The notes beneath the pieces were generated by a model, which was given only the letters and a program-made list of their open reading frames with translations, was not told the DNA's origin and made no database searches. Shown here in pieces: positions 47,901 to 58,341 of a stretch of DNA of 64,000 nt; position 1 is the first letter of the stretch, and each line of letters begins with the position of its first letter. The stretch is from an uncultured Alteromonadaceae bacterium (lineage in GTDB: Bacteria > Pseudomonadota > Gammaproteobacteria > Enterobacterales > Alteromonadaceae): positions 62,001-126,000 of the forward strand of contig CANMXU010000008.1 in assembly GCA_947501935.1 (NCBI GenBank). The letters are read 5' to 3'. The translations under genes were made by a program, and so were the position numbers.

Positions 47901-48387
47901 AACGGTTCCTATAATAATAAATGTAGTACCAAGAAGATTAAATAAATGCTCACTTAGCTAGCATTAAAAGACTTAGAAGCAAGGCATTGATTGAAGAGAA
48001 TGGTTATTCCTTGTCAAAATCAATAACACCGCAAATGAGCCTTTTAAACTCGTCCTTGGCAAGCTCTAAGTTGACCAGTTAACTAGTCCGCTTGGTATAG
48101 TATCCTTATAGATATTTAGGACCTTTATCTCTCTTTGCTGAATGTGTTGGGAGGACATTCAAATTCATACTTAATTTTTCAATTCTAGAGAAATTGTTTA
48201 AGCGTTAATTTTATTTCAAGATGTAGTCCGTTATCTACAGAACGAATTTTACGCAATTACTAGCTATATTTAAAATGACTATTTATAATGCTTTGCATTA
48301 GAAAAACTAATGCGTATTCTTGTTGTCGGTCAATAAAGCTTTCATAGTGGTCGTCATAAAATAATTAAAATAACGGTGTAAGATAAC
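47901..48387. other. Non-coding region before gcvA
   Basis: 487 bases with no supported gene. A promoter-like pair (TTGACC near 48071, TATAGT near 48096, spacing 19) and a small hairpin with a GGGAGG loop (48140-48160) are visible, as is a short GCATTAG/CTAATGC hairpin near 48295. In E. coli the sRNA gcvB lies beside gcvA, but I see no GcvB-like GT-rich segment or terminator here. Confidence 0.4.
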
Positions 48388-49314
48388 TTGGCAAGTCGAC
48401 TCCCCCCATTAAACGCGCTGCGAGCCTTTGAAGCGTCTGCAAGGCAATTGAGTTTTACTCGCGCTGCTGGTGAACTATTTGTTACCCAAGCGGCAATTAG
48501 CCATCAAATTAAATCTTTAGAAGAACATTTAGGCATTAAACTTTTTATGCGAAAAAACCGTTCTTTGTTATTAACCGAAGAAGGGCAGTCGTATTATCTC
48601 GACATTAAAGATATTTTTAATGCCTTACATGACGCGACCGAAAAGTTATTAGCGCGCGGAGAGAAAGGGGCGATTACGGTTAGCTTACAACCAAGCTTTG
48701 CTATTCAATGGCTAGTGCCTCGCTTAAATGCCTTTAATATATTACACCCTGATATAGATGTGCGAATTAAAGCGGTTGAGCAACCTGATAACTCGTTAAC
48801 TGAAGATGTTGATATCGCAATTTATTATGGCCGAGGGCGTTGGCCCAATGTTATTGCTCAGCAACTTCATACTGAATATCTAGTGCCTGTATGCTCACCA
48901 ATACTATTACAGGGCAATAAAAAACTATCAGCCCCAGAGGACTTAGCTAACTTTACTCTATTGCATGATACCTCTCGGCGTGACTGGAAGCGCTGGTTTA
49001 AAGAAACAGGTGTTAAAGGCGTAAATGTTAACCATGGACCGATCTTTAGTCATTCAGCGATGGTGGTGCAAGCGGCGATTCATGGACAAGGTGTCGCTTT
49101 AGCACACAGTGTATTAGCAAAGCCTGATATTGATGCGGGTCGCTTGGTTTGTCCATTAAAAGATGTCTTGGTGAGTAAAAATGCCTTCTATATTGTTTGC
49201 AGAGAAGAACAGGTAGATATTGGTAAAATTTCCGCTTTTAGAGACTGGATGCTTTCAACAGTGAAAGATGAACAAGACAGTATGGCTGAAGAAGCCGAAG
49301 AAAAGGAGAGCTAA
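48388..49314 (+). CDS. gcvA: LysR-type regulator, GcvA-like
   Basis: 308-residue LysR regulator. The HTH start RLPPLNALRAFEASARQLSFTRAA (in part) and FVTQAAISHQIKSLEEHLG are the GcvA-class hallmark. The C-terminal domain binds an effector. The start is TTG 48388, fixed by family alignment. GcvA controls the glycine cleavage genes in E. coli; here the target cannot be seen. It overlaps the next gene by one base (TAATG). Confidence 0.85.
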   Translation: MASRLPPLNALRAFEASARQLSFTRAAGELFVTQAAISHQIKSLEEHLGIKLFMRKNRSLLLTEEGQSYYLDIKDIFNALHDATEKLLARGEKGAITVSLQPSFAIQWLVPRLNAFNILHPDIDVRIKAVEQPDNSLTEDVDIAIYYGRGRWPNVIAQQLHTEYLVPVCSPILLQGNKKLSAPEDLANFTLLHDTSRRDWKRWFKETGVKGVNVNHGPIFSHSAMVVQAAIHGQGVALAHSVLAKPDIDAGRLVCPLKDVLVSKNAFYIVCREEQVDIGKISAFRDWMLSTVKDEQDSMAEEAEEKES

Positions 49315-49946
49315 TGGTATTATCAGCGAATCATATTTATCAACAGGCAGAGCAAGCTAAAGCGGTGTTTGTTTTTGCCCATGGTGCTGGTGCCGACATG
49401 AATCATGAGTTTATGCAGCAAGTTAGTAACGCGCTAGTTGCTAAGCAAATAAGTGTACTTAGGTTTAATTTTCCCTTTATGGATAAAAGGGCATTAGATG
49501 GTAAGCGCAGACCGCCTGATCGCATGCCTAATTTACTCAGTTGTTATAATGAAGTGATAACGAGCATAACGAGCAAATTACCGATATTTATTGGCGGTAA
49601 GTCAATGGGCTCTCGCGTCGCTGCTATGGTTGCTAACGAGCACTTCGAGCGTGTTAGTGGGGTGATTTGTTTGGGTTATCCTTTTCATCCGCCTGGCAAA
49701 GCCGATAAATTACGTTTAGAGCCGTTAATTGAAGCTAAGCTCCCGGTAATCATTATTCAGGGCGATCGCGATACTTTAGGTAATGAAGAAGAAATAACTA
49801 GCTATGCTTTACCTGATATTTGTCAGGTAAAATATTTACTTGATGGTGATCACAGTTTTAAGCCGAGAGTAAAGTCGGGTACCACCTTAGCGGCAAATAT
49901 TGATGAAGCGATCACCCAGATGGTAAAGTTTATTAATGAAAACTAA
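49314..49946 (+). CDS. Alpha/beta hydrolase, Tex30/KANL3-like
   Basis: 210-residue small hydrolase. The nucleophile elbow is GGKSMGSRVA, the oxyanion region FAHGAGADMNHEFM and the acid/His are in IQGDRDTLG and DGDHSF. Members of this family are poorly characterised. Start overlaps gcvA and its end overlaps ygdD, so the three are translationally coupled. Confidence 0.85.
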   Translation: MVLSANHIYQQAEQAKAVFVFAHGAGADMNHEFMQQVSNALVAKQISVLRFNFPFMDKRALDGKRRPPDRMPNLLSCYNEVITSITSKLPIFIGGKSMGSRVAAMVANEHFERVSGVICLGYPFHPPGKADKLRLEPLIEAKLPVIIIQGDRDTLGNEEEITSYALPDICQVKYLLDGDHSFKPRVKSGTTLAANIDEAITQMVKFINEN

Positions 49947-50319
49947 TCAAATAATAAAAGCATTGTTGATATTTGTTGGCTTAAGCGGCTGTTTTTCAGT
50001 ATTATGCGGCGCATGGTTGGCCCATGGCGGTGAAATGTTAGCTGTGGCTGCTCAATCACGTATAACTACGGCACTGGAATATCAATTTTTTCATACACTT
50101 GCTTTATTGGCATGTCTTATTTGGTATAACCACCAACCGAGAAAATGGTTACTAAGCTCAGCTTTGTTGTTCTTTATTGGCATCATTTTGTTTAGTGGCA
50201 GTTTGTATTTAAAAACTTTATTCGACATTTCATCTTTAGGTAATCTAGCTCCCATTGGCGGTATTTCATTGGCGAGTGCTTGGTTACTGTTAGCAATAGC
50301 AGGCAAAAACAACTCATGA
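49936..50319 (+). CDS. ygdD: DUF423 membrane protein YgdD
   Basis: 127 residues with four hydrophobic helices. GAWLAHG and YQFFHTLALLA are the DUF423 hallmarks. Function unknown. It ends in ATGA overlap with rlmM, the same gcvA-ygdD-rlmM order as in E. coli. Confidence 0.9.
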   Translation: MKTNQIIKALLIFVGLSGCFSVLCGAWLAHGGEMLAVAAQSRITTALEYQFFHTLALLACLIWYNHQPRKWLLSSALLFFIGIILFSGSLYLKTLFDISSLGNLAPIGGISLASAWLLLAIAGKNNS

Positions 50320-51410
50320 CATCAATTATTTTATACTGTCGTCCCGGTTTTGAAAAAGAGTGTGGCGCAGAAATCCAAGAGAAAGCAGCTTGGAATGAAA
50401 TATATGGCTACCTTACGCTAACGAAGAATGAAGGCTTAGTTTACTTTAATGTGCATGAAGAAAAAGATGCACAAGCCTTAATTGAACAAGTACCATTAAA
50501 GCGTTTAATATTTACCCGTGATTGGTTTTTAGCGGTAACAGAAAAAATTGACTTACCTGATTATAATCGGGTTGAAGCGATCACTGAAGCATTAGGTAAT
50601 GAATGGCAATACGCCGATTTGCGCATGGAGATGCCTGATACTAATGATGGTAAATCGTTATCAAAGTTTTGTCGCAAACTTGCTGTGCCGTTAAGGCAAG
50701 CATTAAGAAAAAATAAAGTATTAACTGAAAAAGGTAATAATAACGGCGCTGTTTTACACGCATTATTTTTGTCGGGCACTGAAGTTATTTTAGGTTATTC
50801 GCCAGCGCACAATACCTCGCCTTATGTAATGGGTATTCCTCATTTAAGATTTCCTAACCAGTCACCTAGTCGCTCAACACTTAAGCTTGATGAAGCTTTT
50901 TTACATTTTATTCCTAAAGATGAATGGGATGTACGCTTAACGTCAGGCTTAAGAGCGGTTGACTTAGGCGCAGCACCTGGCGGTTGGACTTATCAATTAG
51001 TTCGACGTGGCATGATGGTTCAGTCGATTGATAATGGTCCAATGGCAGAGTCGCTAATGGAAACTGGCCAAGTTAAGCACCATATGGTTGATGGCTTTAA
51101 ATTTGTTCCGTCTAAACAGAATGTTTATTGGTTAGTATGTGACATGATTGAAAAACCGCAACGTGTTGCTTGGTTAATGGCTCAGTGGCTACTTAATGGG
51201 TACTGCAAAGAAGCGGTATTTAACTTGAAGTTACCGATGAAAGGCCGCTATCAAGAAGTGAATAAAAACCTGCAAACCCTTAAAGATGCTTTTTCACAAG
51301 CGGGCGTTAAATATGAAATGTTCGCTAAACATTTATATTATGATCGTGAAGAAGTTACCGTACATGCAAGACTACTTTCGCCGCTTCCTACTGCACGAAG
51401 TAATAGCTAG
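50316..51410 (+). CDS. rlmM: 23S rRNA (cytidine-2498-2'-O)-methyltransferase
   Basis: Methylates C2498 of 23S rRNA. An N-terminal THUMP-like part (ILYCRPGFEKECGAEI) and a C-terminal Rossmann methyltransferase with DLGAAPGGWTYQL are present. ATG 50316 overlaps the ygdD stop by four bases and gives 364 residues, the family length; a longer frame to 50280 is not used. Confidence 0.95.
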   Translation: MTSIILYCRPGFEKECGAEIQEKAAWNEIYGYLTLTKNEGLVYFNVHEEKDAQALIEQVPLKRLIFTRDWFLAVTEKIDLPDYNRVEAITEALGNEWQYADLRMEMPDTNDGKSLSKFCRKLAVPLRQALRKNKVLTEKGNNNGAVLHALFLSGTEVILGYSPAHNTSPYVMGIPHLRFPNQSPSRSTLKLDEAFLHFIPKDEWDVRLTSGLRAVDLGAAPGGWTYQLVRRGMMVQSIDNGPMAESLMETGQVKHHMVDGFKFVPSKQNVYWLVCDMIEKPQRVAWLMAQWLLNGYCKEAVFNLKLPMKGRYQEVNKNLQTLKDAFSQAGVKYEMFAKHLYYDREEVTVHARLLSPLPTARSNS

Positions 51411-51446
51411 TTTATACGAGTACAATCGCAATAATTTATGCACAAG

Positions 51447-51475
51447 AAAAATGCCGCTAATTTAGCGGCATTTTT
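51447..51475. terminator. Bidirectional terminator between rlmM and icd
   Basis: A stem of eight GC-containing pairs (ATGCCGCT with AGCGGCAT) is extended by four A-T pairs, with T-runs on both strands. It serves two convergent genes. Confidence 0.9.
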
Positions 51476-51527
51476 CTTTTCTATACCCTGTGGACTCTGT
51501 AAGCGCTAGCGAATAGAAACTAGCTAT

Positions 51528-52535
51528 TTATAAACGCTCTAAAAGTGCAGCAGTAAAGTCTGTAGTGCCATGGCTGCCACCTAAGTCACCTGTAGTACGA
51601 TCGCCAGAAGCAATAACATCAGTAATGGCGGCACGAATTTTTTCAGCTTTATCTGTCATCTCTAAATATTCTAACATTTGAATTGCGGCTAAAATAACAG
51701 AGGTTGGGTTAGCTAAGTTTTTTCCTGCTATATCAGGGGCACTGCCATGAACCGCTTCAAAAATAGCACAGTCTTCGCCAATATTGGCACCAGGTGCCAT
51801 GCCTAAACCGCCAACTAAGCCTGCACACAAATCAGATAAAATGTCGCCAAACAAGTTAGTGGTAACAATTACGTCAAACTGCTCAGGGTTCATTACTAAT
51901 TGCATACAACAATTATCAACAATCATTTCGGTTGATTCAATTTCTGGGTAGCGAGCGGCAACTTCACGCGCAACTTTTAAGAACAATCCTGAAGTTGATT
52001 TTAAAATATTCGCTTTATGAACCGCTGTTACTTTTTTGCGACCTTCTTTGCGAGCAGTTTCATAGGCGAAAACTAAAATGCGTTCAGCACCTTCACGGGT
52101 GATCAAGCTCATTGCTTCTGCTTGCATGCCATCAGCTGAGGTGGTTTGCCCTAAACCTGAATACATGCCTTCGGTATTTTCACGTACCGTTAAAATATCG
52201 ATATTCTCATAACGGGCTTTGGTACCTTTAAACGATAACACCGGGCGCAGGTTGGCATATAACTTAAATTGTTTACGTAGCGTAACGTTAATTGAAGTAA
52301 AACCTTCACCTACCGGTGTAGTTAACGGGCCCTTTAAGGTTATTTTATTTTTCTTAATCAGTGCTAAGGTTTCTTCAGGAACCAGTTCTCCATGCTTTTC
52401 AAGCGCTGTGAGGCCAGCGTCAGCATATTCATAGTCAAAATTACAACCTGCTTTATCGAGCACTTGAATGGTGGCGTCGATAATACTAGGACCAATTCCG
52501 TCACCGGGAATTACCGTTATTGTTTGTTTAGACAT
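51528..52535 (-). CDS. NAD-type isocitrate dehydrogenase
   Basis: 335-residue member of the isocitrate/isopropylmalate dehydrogenase family. VIPGDGIGPSI at the start, the substrate loop with RENTEGMYSGLG, and the metal Asp block TTNLFGDILSDL. The cofactor loop reads HGSAPDIAGKNLANP, the Asp form associated with NAD, unlike the NADP form of E. coli Icd. The TEGMYSG loop suits isocitrate rather than isopropylmalate, and no leu genes are nearby. TCA role inferred. Confidence 0.85.
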   Translation of the reverse strand: MSKQTITVIPGDGIGPSIIDATIQVLDKAGCNFDYEYADAGLTALEKHGELVPEETLALIKKNKITLKGPLTTPVGEGFTSINVTLRKQFKLYANLRPVLSFKGTKARYENIDILTVRENTEGMYSGLGQTTSADGMQAEAMSLITREGAERILVFAYETARKEGRKKVTAVHKANILKSTSGLFLKVAREVAARYPEIESTEMIVDNCCMQLVMNPEQFDVIVTTNLFGDILSDLCAGLVGGLGMAPGANIGEDCAIFEAVHGSAPDIAGKNLANPTSVILAAIQMLEYLEMTDKAEKIRAAITDVIASGDRTTGDLGGSHGTTDFTAALLERL

Positions 52536-52753
52536 TGAATATTTACCTTTTGAAAGTTGAAAGCACTTTAGGGGATTATTGAGTACTTTAATATGTTACG
52601 ACATCATTGTATCTACAACTTACGTCGTATGAATTAGTTTTGTAGCGCTATATTAATATAGAGCAAACTAAAGTTATTGGTTATGTTAGCTGAGAATAAA
52701 GTAAAGCGCTGTATAAAAACCGAGCAATGACCGATAAGTTGATTTAACACAAA

Positions 52754-53131
52754 TTAATGGTTAAGGAATTGTTGATAAGCGGTATTACCTATAGCGGTTA
52801 ACATACCATTCTTAAAGAGCAGTGCGGTACATTCGTCTTGGGTAGTGATGCCGTCAGACTTCATATGTTGAGTGCGATAAAACATAACTTGGTAATATTG
52901 AGTGTCAATTTTCTTCGCTTCGGTAAGGTCTGGGCTACCTAATTTTTCAAGCGCTTGCTCAAAAGTGAATTGGTCTATTTTGAGTTTAGCAATGAACTGA
53001 CGATTATAAATTTCTCTATCTTCCCATTTCATGTTCGATGGGCTGTCGTCGTAAAAAGTGATAACTAAAGCAACAAAAATACCGTAGGCACAAAGAGCCA
53101 TAAGTATGCGAGCGATAACTTTTTTATTCAT
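52754..53131 (-). CDS. DUF3192 protein (membrane-anchored)
   Basis: 125 residues with an N-terminal membrane helix (about 7-27) and a periplasmic DUF3192 domain: YYQVMFYRTQHMKSDGITTQDECTALLFKNGML. It is a paralogue of the lipoprotein at 59526-59897, which shares FYRTQ, DGxTTxDECT and TAYQQ. The fold resembles the small OmlA/BamE-like layout, which is only a guess. Single gene. Confidence 0.8.
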   Translation of the reverse strand: MNKKVIARILMALCAYGIFVALVITFYDDSPSNMKWEDREIYNRQFIAKLKIDQFTFEQALEKLGSPDLTEAKKIDTQYYQVMFYRTQHMKSDGITTQDECTALLFKNGMLTAIGNTAYQQFLNH

Positions 53132-53270
53132 TGATGATCCTGAATACCATAGGTCGGGAAATTTCTCAGTCTAACATGCTAACTATAAACTTAAAGAGCC
53201 ATTGTCCCTAGTCTATCTGTCGCGAAAATATGTTAACTAATCGTGATTAACTGTAGCTGCGAGCCATGAA

Positions 53271-54092
53271 CTAAGTTGGGTTTTCAATAAAGCTTTGTTC
53301 AAGGCGGATATCTTTGAGGTTAAAGCCGAGAGGAATATCTTGTTTGAGCGATAATAACTGCCGGCTAAGCGCTATTTGTTCGCTTGATTGCTGTAATTTT
53401 TCACTAACGCTTTTCTTTAAATCGGTGGCAGAAAGCACCGCTTCTAGTGAGCCATAATTATTAAGTAATGAAGAGGCGGTAACTTGGCCAATTCCGGCAA
53501 CACCTGGTATTTTATTGGTATTGTCGCCCGTTAAGGTCCATAAATCTAAGAGCTGCCCTGATTTTACGCCAAATTTTTGTTCAACATGGGCTTCATCAAG
53601 GTAGCGACGATTAAAGTAATCATACACCTCAATATTTTGATTAAGCAGCGCTAAAAAACATTTATCGGTAGAAATAATTGTCGTTTTTTGACCGCGCAAA
53701 GCGACTTTAATTGCTAATGTCGCAATTAAGTCATCAGCCTCATCTTGCTCAGATACTAATGAGTCAATGCCTAAATTCATAAACTCATCTTGAATACTGC
53801 CTAAGCTTTGCTGGAGGTGCTCAGGCATTTTTTTCCGGCCTTTTTTATAGTCAGGATAAATTTGATAACGCCAGCAAGGTGCTTGGCTGTCAAAAACAGC
53901 CAAGGCATGGGTTGGTTGTAGTGTCTCTAAAATTTTCCCCATCGCCAGTGAACTGGCTTGTAAGGTATTAAAAACTACCTGTTTAATGGTATTTTCAGCC
54001 AGCTCGTTATTAAATAAAAATGGCCGCTCTTGCACCGCATAAATACGACGAATTAAATTTAAGGCATCAATGAGTACTAGGTGAGCAGACAT
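53271..54092 (-). CDS. xni: Flap endonuclease Xni
   Basis: Polymerase-I-type 5'-3' nuclease domain protein of 273 residues. LVLIDALNLIRRIYA (metal Asp), DEADDLIATLA (acidic cluster) and the helix-hairpin segment GVAGIGQVTASSLL are present. It lacks the polymerase part. It starts right after the ppnN stop, so the two genes are co-transcribed. Confidence 0.93.
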   Translation of the reverse strand: MSAHLVLIDALNLIRRIYAVQERPFLFNNELAENTIKQVVFNTLQASSLAMGKILETLQPTHALAVFDSQAPCWRYQIYPDYKKGRKKMPEHLQQSLGSIQDEFMNLGIDSLVSEQDEADDLIATLAIKVALRGQKTTIISTDKCFLALLNQNIEVYDYFNRRYLDEAHVEQKFGVKSGQLLDLWTLTGDNTNKIPGVAGIGQVTASSLLNNYGSLEAVLSATDLKKSVSEKLQQSSEQIALSRQLLSLKQDIPLGFNLKDIRLEQSFIENPT

Positions 54093-55442
54093 TTATGTAT
54101 CTCTAGCTACTTTATAACACGGAATATATTCAGTGCCGGGCAATTTCATCCGTTGTTGACGAACAAATGAGGCAAGTAACTTATCCATTCTCTCCATAAT
54201 GCTTTCTTCACCTGAAATGATAAAAGGACCATGTTTTCGAATAGCTTGAATACCAGAGGATTTAACGTTTCCTGCAACTATGCCAGAAAATACTCGGCGT
54301 AAGTTTGCCGCCAGAGTAGCGGTATCAAGGTTACTGCTGATATCAAGTGCTGCCATTTTGTCATGCGATGGTTCAAAGGGTTGTTGAAAGTCAGGCTCGA
54401 TAACTAAAGACCAATTAAAGTGGTATGAGTCACCAGCAAGTTTACGATAGGCCAATACATCATTTAGCCCTTCCTTAAGAGTCATGGCAACCTGTTTAGC
54501 ATCGCCAATAATAATCGTATAAAGCTGCTGTGCTGTTTCACCTAAAGTTGCGCCAATAAAGGCATCAATTTCAGCAAAATATTCGGCACTTTCTTCAGGG
54601 CCGGTTAATATTATCGGCAGCTTTTGTGCTTGGTTTTTGGCATTTAGCATTATGCCTAAAATATATAACAACTCTTCTGCAGTACCAGCGCCACCTGGGA
54701 ATATGATGATACCGTGTGACATACGCACAAAACTTTCTAGGCGCTTTTCAATATCAGGCATGATCACCAGTTCATTAACAATAGGGTTAGGCGGTTCAGC
54801 AGCAATAATGCTTGGCTCGGTTAAACCTAAGTACCTACCGTCTTTATTTCGTTGCTTAGCATGGCCAATTGTTGCACCTTTCATTGGGCCTTTCATCGCA
54901 CCTGGGCCACAGCCGGTACAAATGTTAAAGCCACGTAAACCTAATTGGTAGCCTACTTTTTTGGTGTACTTATATTCTTCATGATTAATGGAGTGGCCAC
55001 CCCAACAGGTAATTAAGTTCGGCTCGGTTTCAGGTCGAATAACTTGCGCATTACGTAGAATATCAAAAGTAATATGGGTAATTTGTTCTGCAACTACATC
55101 ATTTGCTTGGTAGCGGTTACTGATAAATAAAATATCGCGTAACACGGCTGATAAGTGCTCTTGAATACCGCGAATAATTTTACCGTCAACAAAGGCATGC
55201 TCTGGCGGATTAGTTAAATCAAGTTTTACGCCACGTTCACGTCTTAAAACCTGAATATGAAAGTCTTGGTATTGTTGATAAATAACTTCGGCATCATCGG
55301 TATGGCTGCCAGCGTTAAGAACTGCCAGAGAGCAATTTCGATAAAGGGTGTAAAGCTCACTGGTGACCGATTGTTGTAGTTGGTCAACTTCCAGTTGAGA
55401 CAGTAAGTTCATATTGCCTACGGGGTTAATTTGAGTATGCAT
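54093..55442 (-). CDS. ppnN: Pyrimidine/purine nucleotide 5'-monophosphate nucleosidase
   Basis: LOG-family nucleosidase (YgdH/PpnN) that cleaves NMPs to base and ribose-5-phosphate and is tuned by (p)ppGpp in E. coli. The active site is [15 protein letters not shown]. Flanking N- and C-terminal domains bring it to 449 residues (E. coli 454). Directly upstream of xni. Confidence 0.93.
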   Translation of the reverse strand: MHTQINPVGNMNLLSQLEVDQLQQSVTSELYTLYRNCSLAVLNAGSHTDDAEVIYQQYQDFHIQVLRRERGVKLDLTNPPEHAFVDGKIIRGIQEHLSAVLRDILFISNRYQANDVVAEQITHITFDILRNAQVIRPETEPNLITCWGGHSINHEEYKYTKKVGYQLGLRGFNICTGCGPGAMKGPMKGATIGHAKQRNKDGRYLGLTEPSIIAAEPPNPIVNELVIMPDIEKRLESFVRMSHGIIIFPGGAGTAEELLYILGIMLNAKNQAQKLPIILTGPEESAEYFAEIDAFIGATLGETAQQLYTIIIGDAKQVAMTLKEGLNDVLAYRKLAGDSYHFNWSLVIEPDFQQPFEPSHDKMAALDISSNLDTATLAANLRRVFSGIVAGNVKSSGIQAIRKHGPFIISGEESIMERMDKLLASFVRQQRMKLPGTEYIPCYKVARDT

Positions 55443-55553
55443 ACTTGACTCCTTTTACGGCCTGAGAAATGAGGCTTATTTTTGCTTTTTAGCAAGGGAG
55501 AGTGGTGCAATACATAAGCCCCTTTTTGAAAACTGTGCGCTTACTCTGCTGTT

Positions 55554-57170
55554 CTATTCAATATAGATAGCTTGGTTTTTTCCTTCCGCTTTTGCTTGGT
55601 ATAAAGCTTTATCTGCTCTTTCAAAAGAAATATGTACGTTGTCACTTTCTTTAACATGAGTAGCACCAATCGAGGTGGTAATACTCACTTTGTTGCTTTT
55701 AAACTTAAATGGTAAGCGAGCAACGCTATTTTTTAGTTTATTCAGTTTTGCTACCAGTTCATCTTTGTCAAAATCAGAGAAAACCAGTACAAACTCTTCG
55801 CCGCCGTAACGAGCAACAAAGCCATCGTCGCCAATTTGTTTCGTTAAAGTATTCGCTATTACTTGTAAGGTTTTATCACCGGCAGTATGACCGTAGGTAT
55901 CATTTATACGTTTAAAGTCATCTAAGTCAACCACCACAATTGATAAGTTAAATGGACTGTGATGAAAGCGGACAATTTGTTGAGCAAAGTAATCATCGAA
56001 TGCTGCGCGGTTATTCAATTTTGTTAACGCATCTTGCATGCTTTTTACTTTTTGGTCTTCAATGCGTTTTTTAAAGGTTTCGCCTTGCTCTTCTAAAAGA
56101 TCAACCTTAGTTTTCATGGTTGATAATTGCAGTTCTATCTCTTGTTGTTGCTGTTGTTCAAAGGCTGATTTCAACTCTATTGTATTAGCAAGTGCCTGTA
56201 ACTTATCGTTAATGTCTACTTTAATTCTAGCTAATGAGGTCGCTTTTTCAACCACATCGGTCATTTCTTTTATTTGTTTGTTTAATTGATTGTTCAGTTT
56301 TGCTTGGGTTGACTTTGATTTATTATTAACGCTGATGGTTCGATTAACCGCATTGTGAACCGTTGATAGCGTATCACTCAATGTTGATAGAAATGTTTTG
56401 GCGGTTTCTCGTTCTTGCTTAAATTCAGCAATAATTAAAGTAAATACTTGAGTGAAATTATCGAGTAAATCCTCGACAGACATTTCGGCATCAAGCTTAA
56501 TTTTTATTTCACCAAGTTGTTTATCATAGTGGTTTGATAACTCTAGACGATTAACTAGCTTGATCAATTGTTTGATTAGCGCTTTAACTTCGCTTGAGTC
56601 AACTACCAAACTTTCTGAAGTGTTTTTATTATTTTTTTGATTAATACCTGCTAGCAAACCGCCTTTGGGAATATCTGTTTTAGATTTTAATGCAGCGTCG
56701 TAAAACTTTAACAAAGTACTTAATAAAGGCACATATTGAATTACTGCGTCTTTACTTTGATCACATTCAGCTATGAAATCTCGCAACTCTCGTCGTAAAT
56801 CTTTTGGCAAACCATTGGTTTTTTTTAATACACCACCAGCATGAGAAAGTTGTTCGTGTAGCTGTTGAATATTAAGTTCGTTAACTTTTGAATGTTGTTG
56901 TAATAGCTGGGATATAACACTAATTTGCTGTTCAATCTCAGTTAAGGGTACCGATTTAGAAAGCATGATGCGCAGATTAGCAAGTTTATTGTCAAGCTCA
57001 AGGTCAATACCTTTGCAGACTTGAGTGAGTTTGCCAATAAAGTGTATAAGCAATGACGTTTGCGCTTTAAAGTCTGACTCTAAATTAGAGTGAGAACTTA
57101 CCGCTGATTCTAACTTCCTTTTTAAGCGCTCTACTTGATCAAGAGGCTTTAAATTGTCATTCATATACAC
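55554..57170 (-). CDS. Diguanylate cyclase with long helical N-terminus
   Basis: Residues 1-370 are largely helical/coiled-coil, with several Leu/Gln-rich heptad stretches and no membrane segment. The C-terminal GGDEF domain starts at DALTKLNNRAAFDD and has GGEEF in ARYGGEEFVLVF. The site five residues upstream, where RxxD would sit, reads GDDG, so product inhibition by the I-site is not expected. The start GTG 57170 has AAGG six bases upstream; ATG 57164 is the alternative. Confidence 0.9.
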   Translation of the reverse strand: MYMNDNLKPLDQVERLKRKLESAVSSHSNLESDFKAQTSLLIHFIGKLTQVCKGIDLELDNKLANLRIMLSKSVPLTEIEQQISVISQLLQQHSKVNELNIQQLHEQLSHAGGVLKKTNGLPKDLRRELRDFIAECDQSKDAVIQYVPLLSTLLKFYDAALKSKTDIPKGGLLAGINQKNNKNTSESLVVDSSEVKALIKQLIKLVNRLELSNHYDKQLGEIKIKLDAEMSVEDLLDNFTQVFTLIIAEFKQERETAKTFLSTLSDTLSTVHNAVNRTISVNNKSKSTQAKLNNQLNKQIKEMTDVVEKATSLARIKVDINDKLQALANTIELKSAFEQQQQQEIELQLSTMKTKVDLLEEQGETFKKRIEDQKVKSMQDALTKLNNRAAFDDYFAQQIVRFHHSPFNLSIVVVDLDDFKRINDTYGHTAGDKTLQVIANTLTKQIGDDGFVARYGGEEFVLVFSDFDKDELVAKLNKLKNSVARLPFKFKSNKVSITTSIGATHVKESDNVHISFERADKALYQAKAEGKNQAIYIE

Positions 57171-57410
57171 AATGTACCTTAGTGACTATCCATCATTACT
57201 AATATGCATTCATTTTACGCTAAATATATATTGAAACAAGAAAGAAAAGCGACCAAAAAAATAAATAAATCGAATAACTTAATTGTAAACACAACTGTTA
57301 AAAAAGTCAGTAAAGTACGTGAATATTTACCATTTTTTTATTTTCATTCATTCTAGGTCAAATTTTTACTAAATACCTTTGTTTTAATTGCTTTATTTTA
57401 ACAGTTTAGT

Positions 57411-58286
57411 TTATTGTCTTAAGGTTCGAATCGTTGGGGCTTGGTTATCATGGGTTGAACGATACGGATTAATATCAAGACCACCACGACGAGTATATCG
57501 GGCAAAGACGGTTAATTGTGACAATTGGCAATATTGCTGAAGGTCACAAAAAATTCGTTCAACACACTGTTCATGAAACTCGTTATGCTCACGAAAAGAA
57601 ATAATATAACGCAGTAAAGCCTCTTGTGAAATTTCATCGCCTTGGTAACTTATGTATAAGCTAGCCCAGTCAGGTTGATTGGTAATTAAACAATTTGATT
57701 TAAGTAAATGGCTAACCACATGCTTAACCTCATTACCGCTTGCGGTTAACTTTTGGCTTTCATCACCTAGCCCTTGAGAGTTTTCTAGCAGGCTGGCATT
57801 GAAGTTATAATCATTAATTTCAATATCTAGGTCATCAATACAAGTTGCTTGAGCTTGATTAATCGCTAAAGCGGGACAGTCATCAACAGGATAAAGTGTT
57901 ACCAGGGCTTGACCTTGGCAGGTTGCCGATAAGTCTTTACTTAGTATTTCTTCAACAGCTTGCCATGAAGGGAAACTGGTTTGATTGAAGCTATTTAAAT
58001 ACAACTTAAAAGACTTCGACTCAACAATATTTTCGCTGGTACAAGGAAAGCGAAACTCAGCAACTGCAACTACAGGCTTACCTTTTGTGTTCAGCCATGA
58101 TAATTCGTAGCCGTACCAAACATCTTCCCCATAAAAAGGTAAATTAGTTTGCGACATGGCTAAATCGTTTCGATTTAAACTTCTGGGTACCGCCTGCAGT
58201 AAATTAGCATCATAGCTACTACAATACTGGGTTGTTTTTCCCAAAGTTAATTTGTTAAGCTCTTTAGCGTTTTGATAAGTAGTCAT
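57411..58286 (-). CDS. queF: NADPH-dependent 7-cyano-7-deazaguanine reductase
   Basis: Reduces preQ0 to preQ1 in queuosine synthesis. The long bimodular (YqcD-like type II) form of 291 residues. The catalytic Cys lies in [18 protein letters not shown] and the substrate-binding Glu/His region in [11 protein letters not shown]-terminal half contains [16 protein letters not shown], the QueF motif. Divergent from syd by 55 bases, as in E. coli. Confidence 0.94.
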   Translation of the reverse strand: MTTYQNAKELNKLTLGKTTQYCSSYDANLLQAVPRSLNRNDLAMSQTNLPFYGEDVWYGYELSWLNTKGKPVVAVAEFRFPCTSENIVESKSFKLYLNSFNQTSFPSWQAVEEILSKDLSATCQGQALVTLYPVDDCPALAINQAQATCIDDLDIEINDYNFNASLLENSQGLGDESQKLTASGNEVKHVVSHLLKSNCLITNQPDWASLYISYQGDEISQEALLRYIISFREHNEFHEQCVERIFCDLQQYCQLSQLTVFARYTRRGGLDINPYRSTHDNQAPTIRTLRQ

Positions 58287-58341
58287 AGTAATGGATTGTC
58301 GCTGCTTTATTTCTCTCTATTTTAAAGGAACTTTAGGTTCG

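Noticed and set aside
48140..48160. Hairpin with a GGGAGG loop upstream of gcvA, considered as a CsrA site or a small RNA
   Set aside because: Single short stem, about 230 bases before gcvA, no terminator and no repeat of GGA motifs; too little to call. No GcvB-like sequence was found either.
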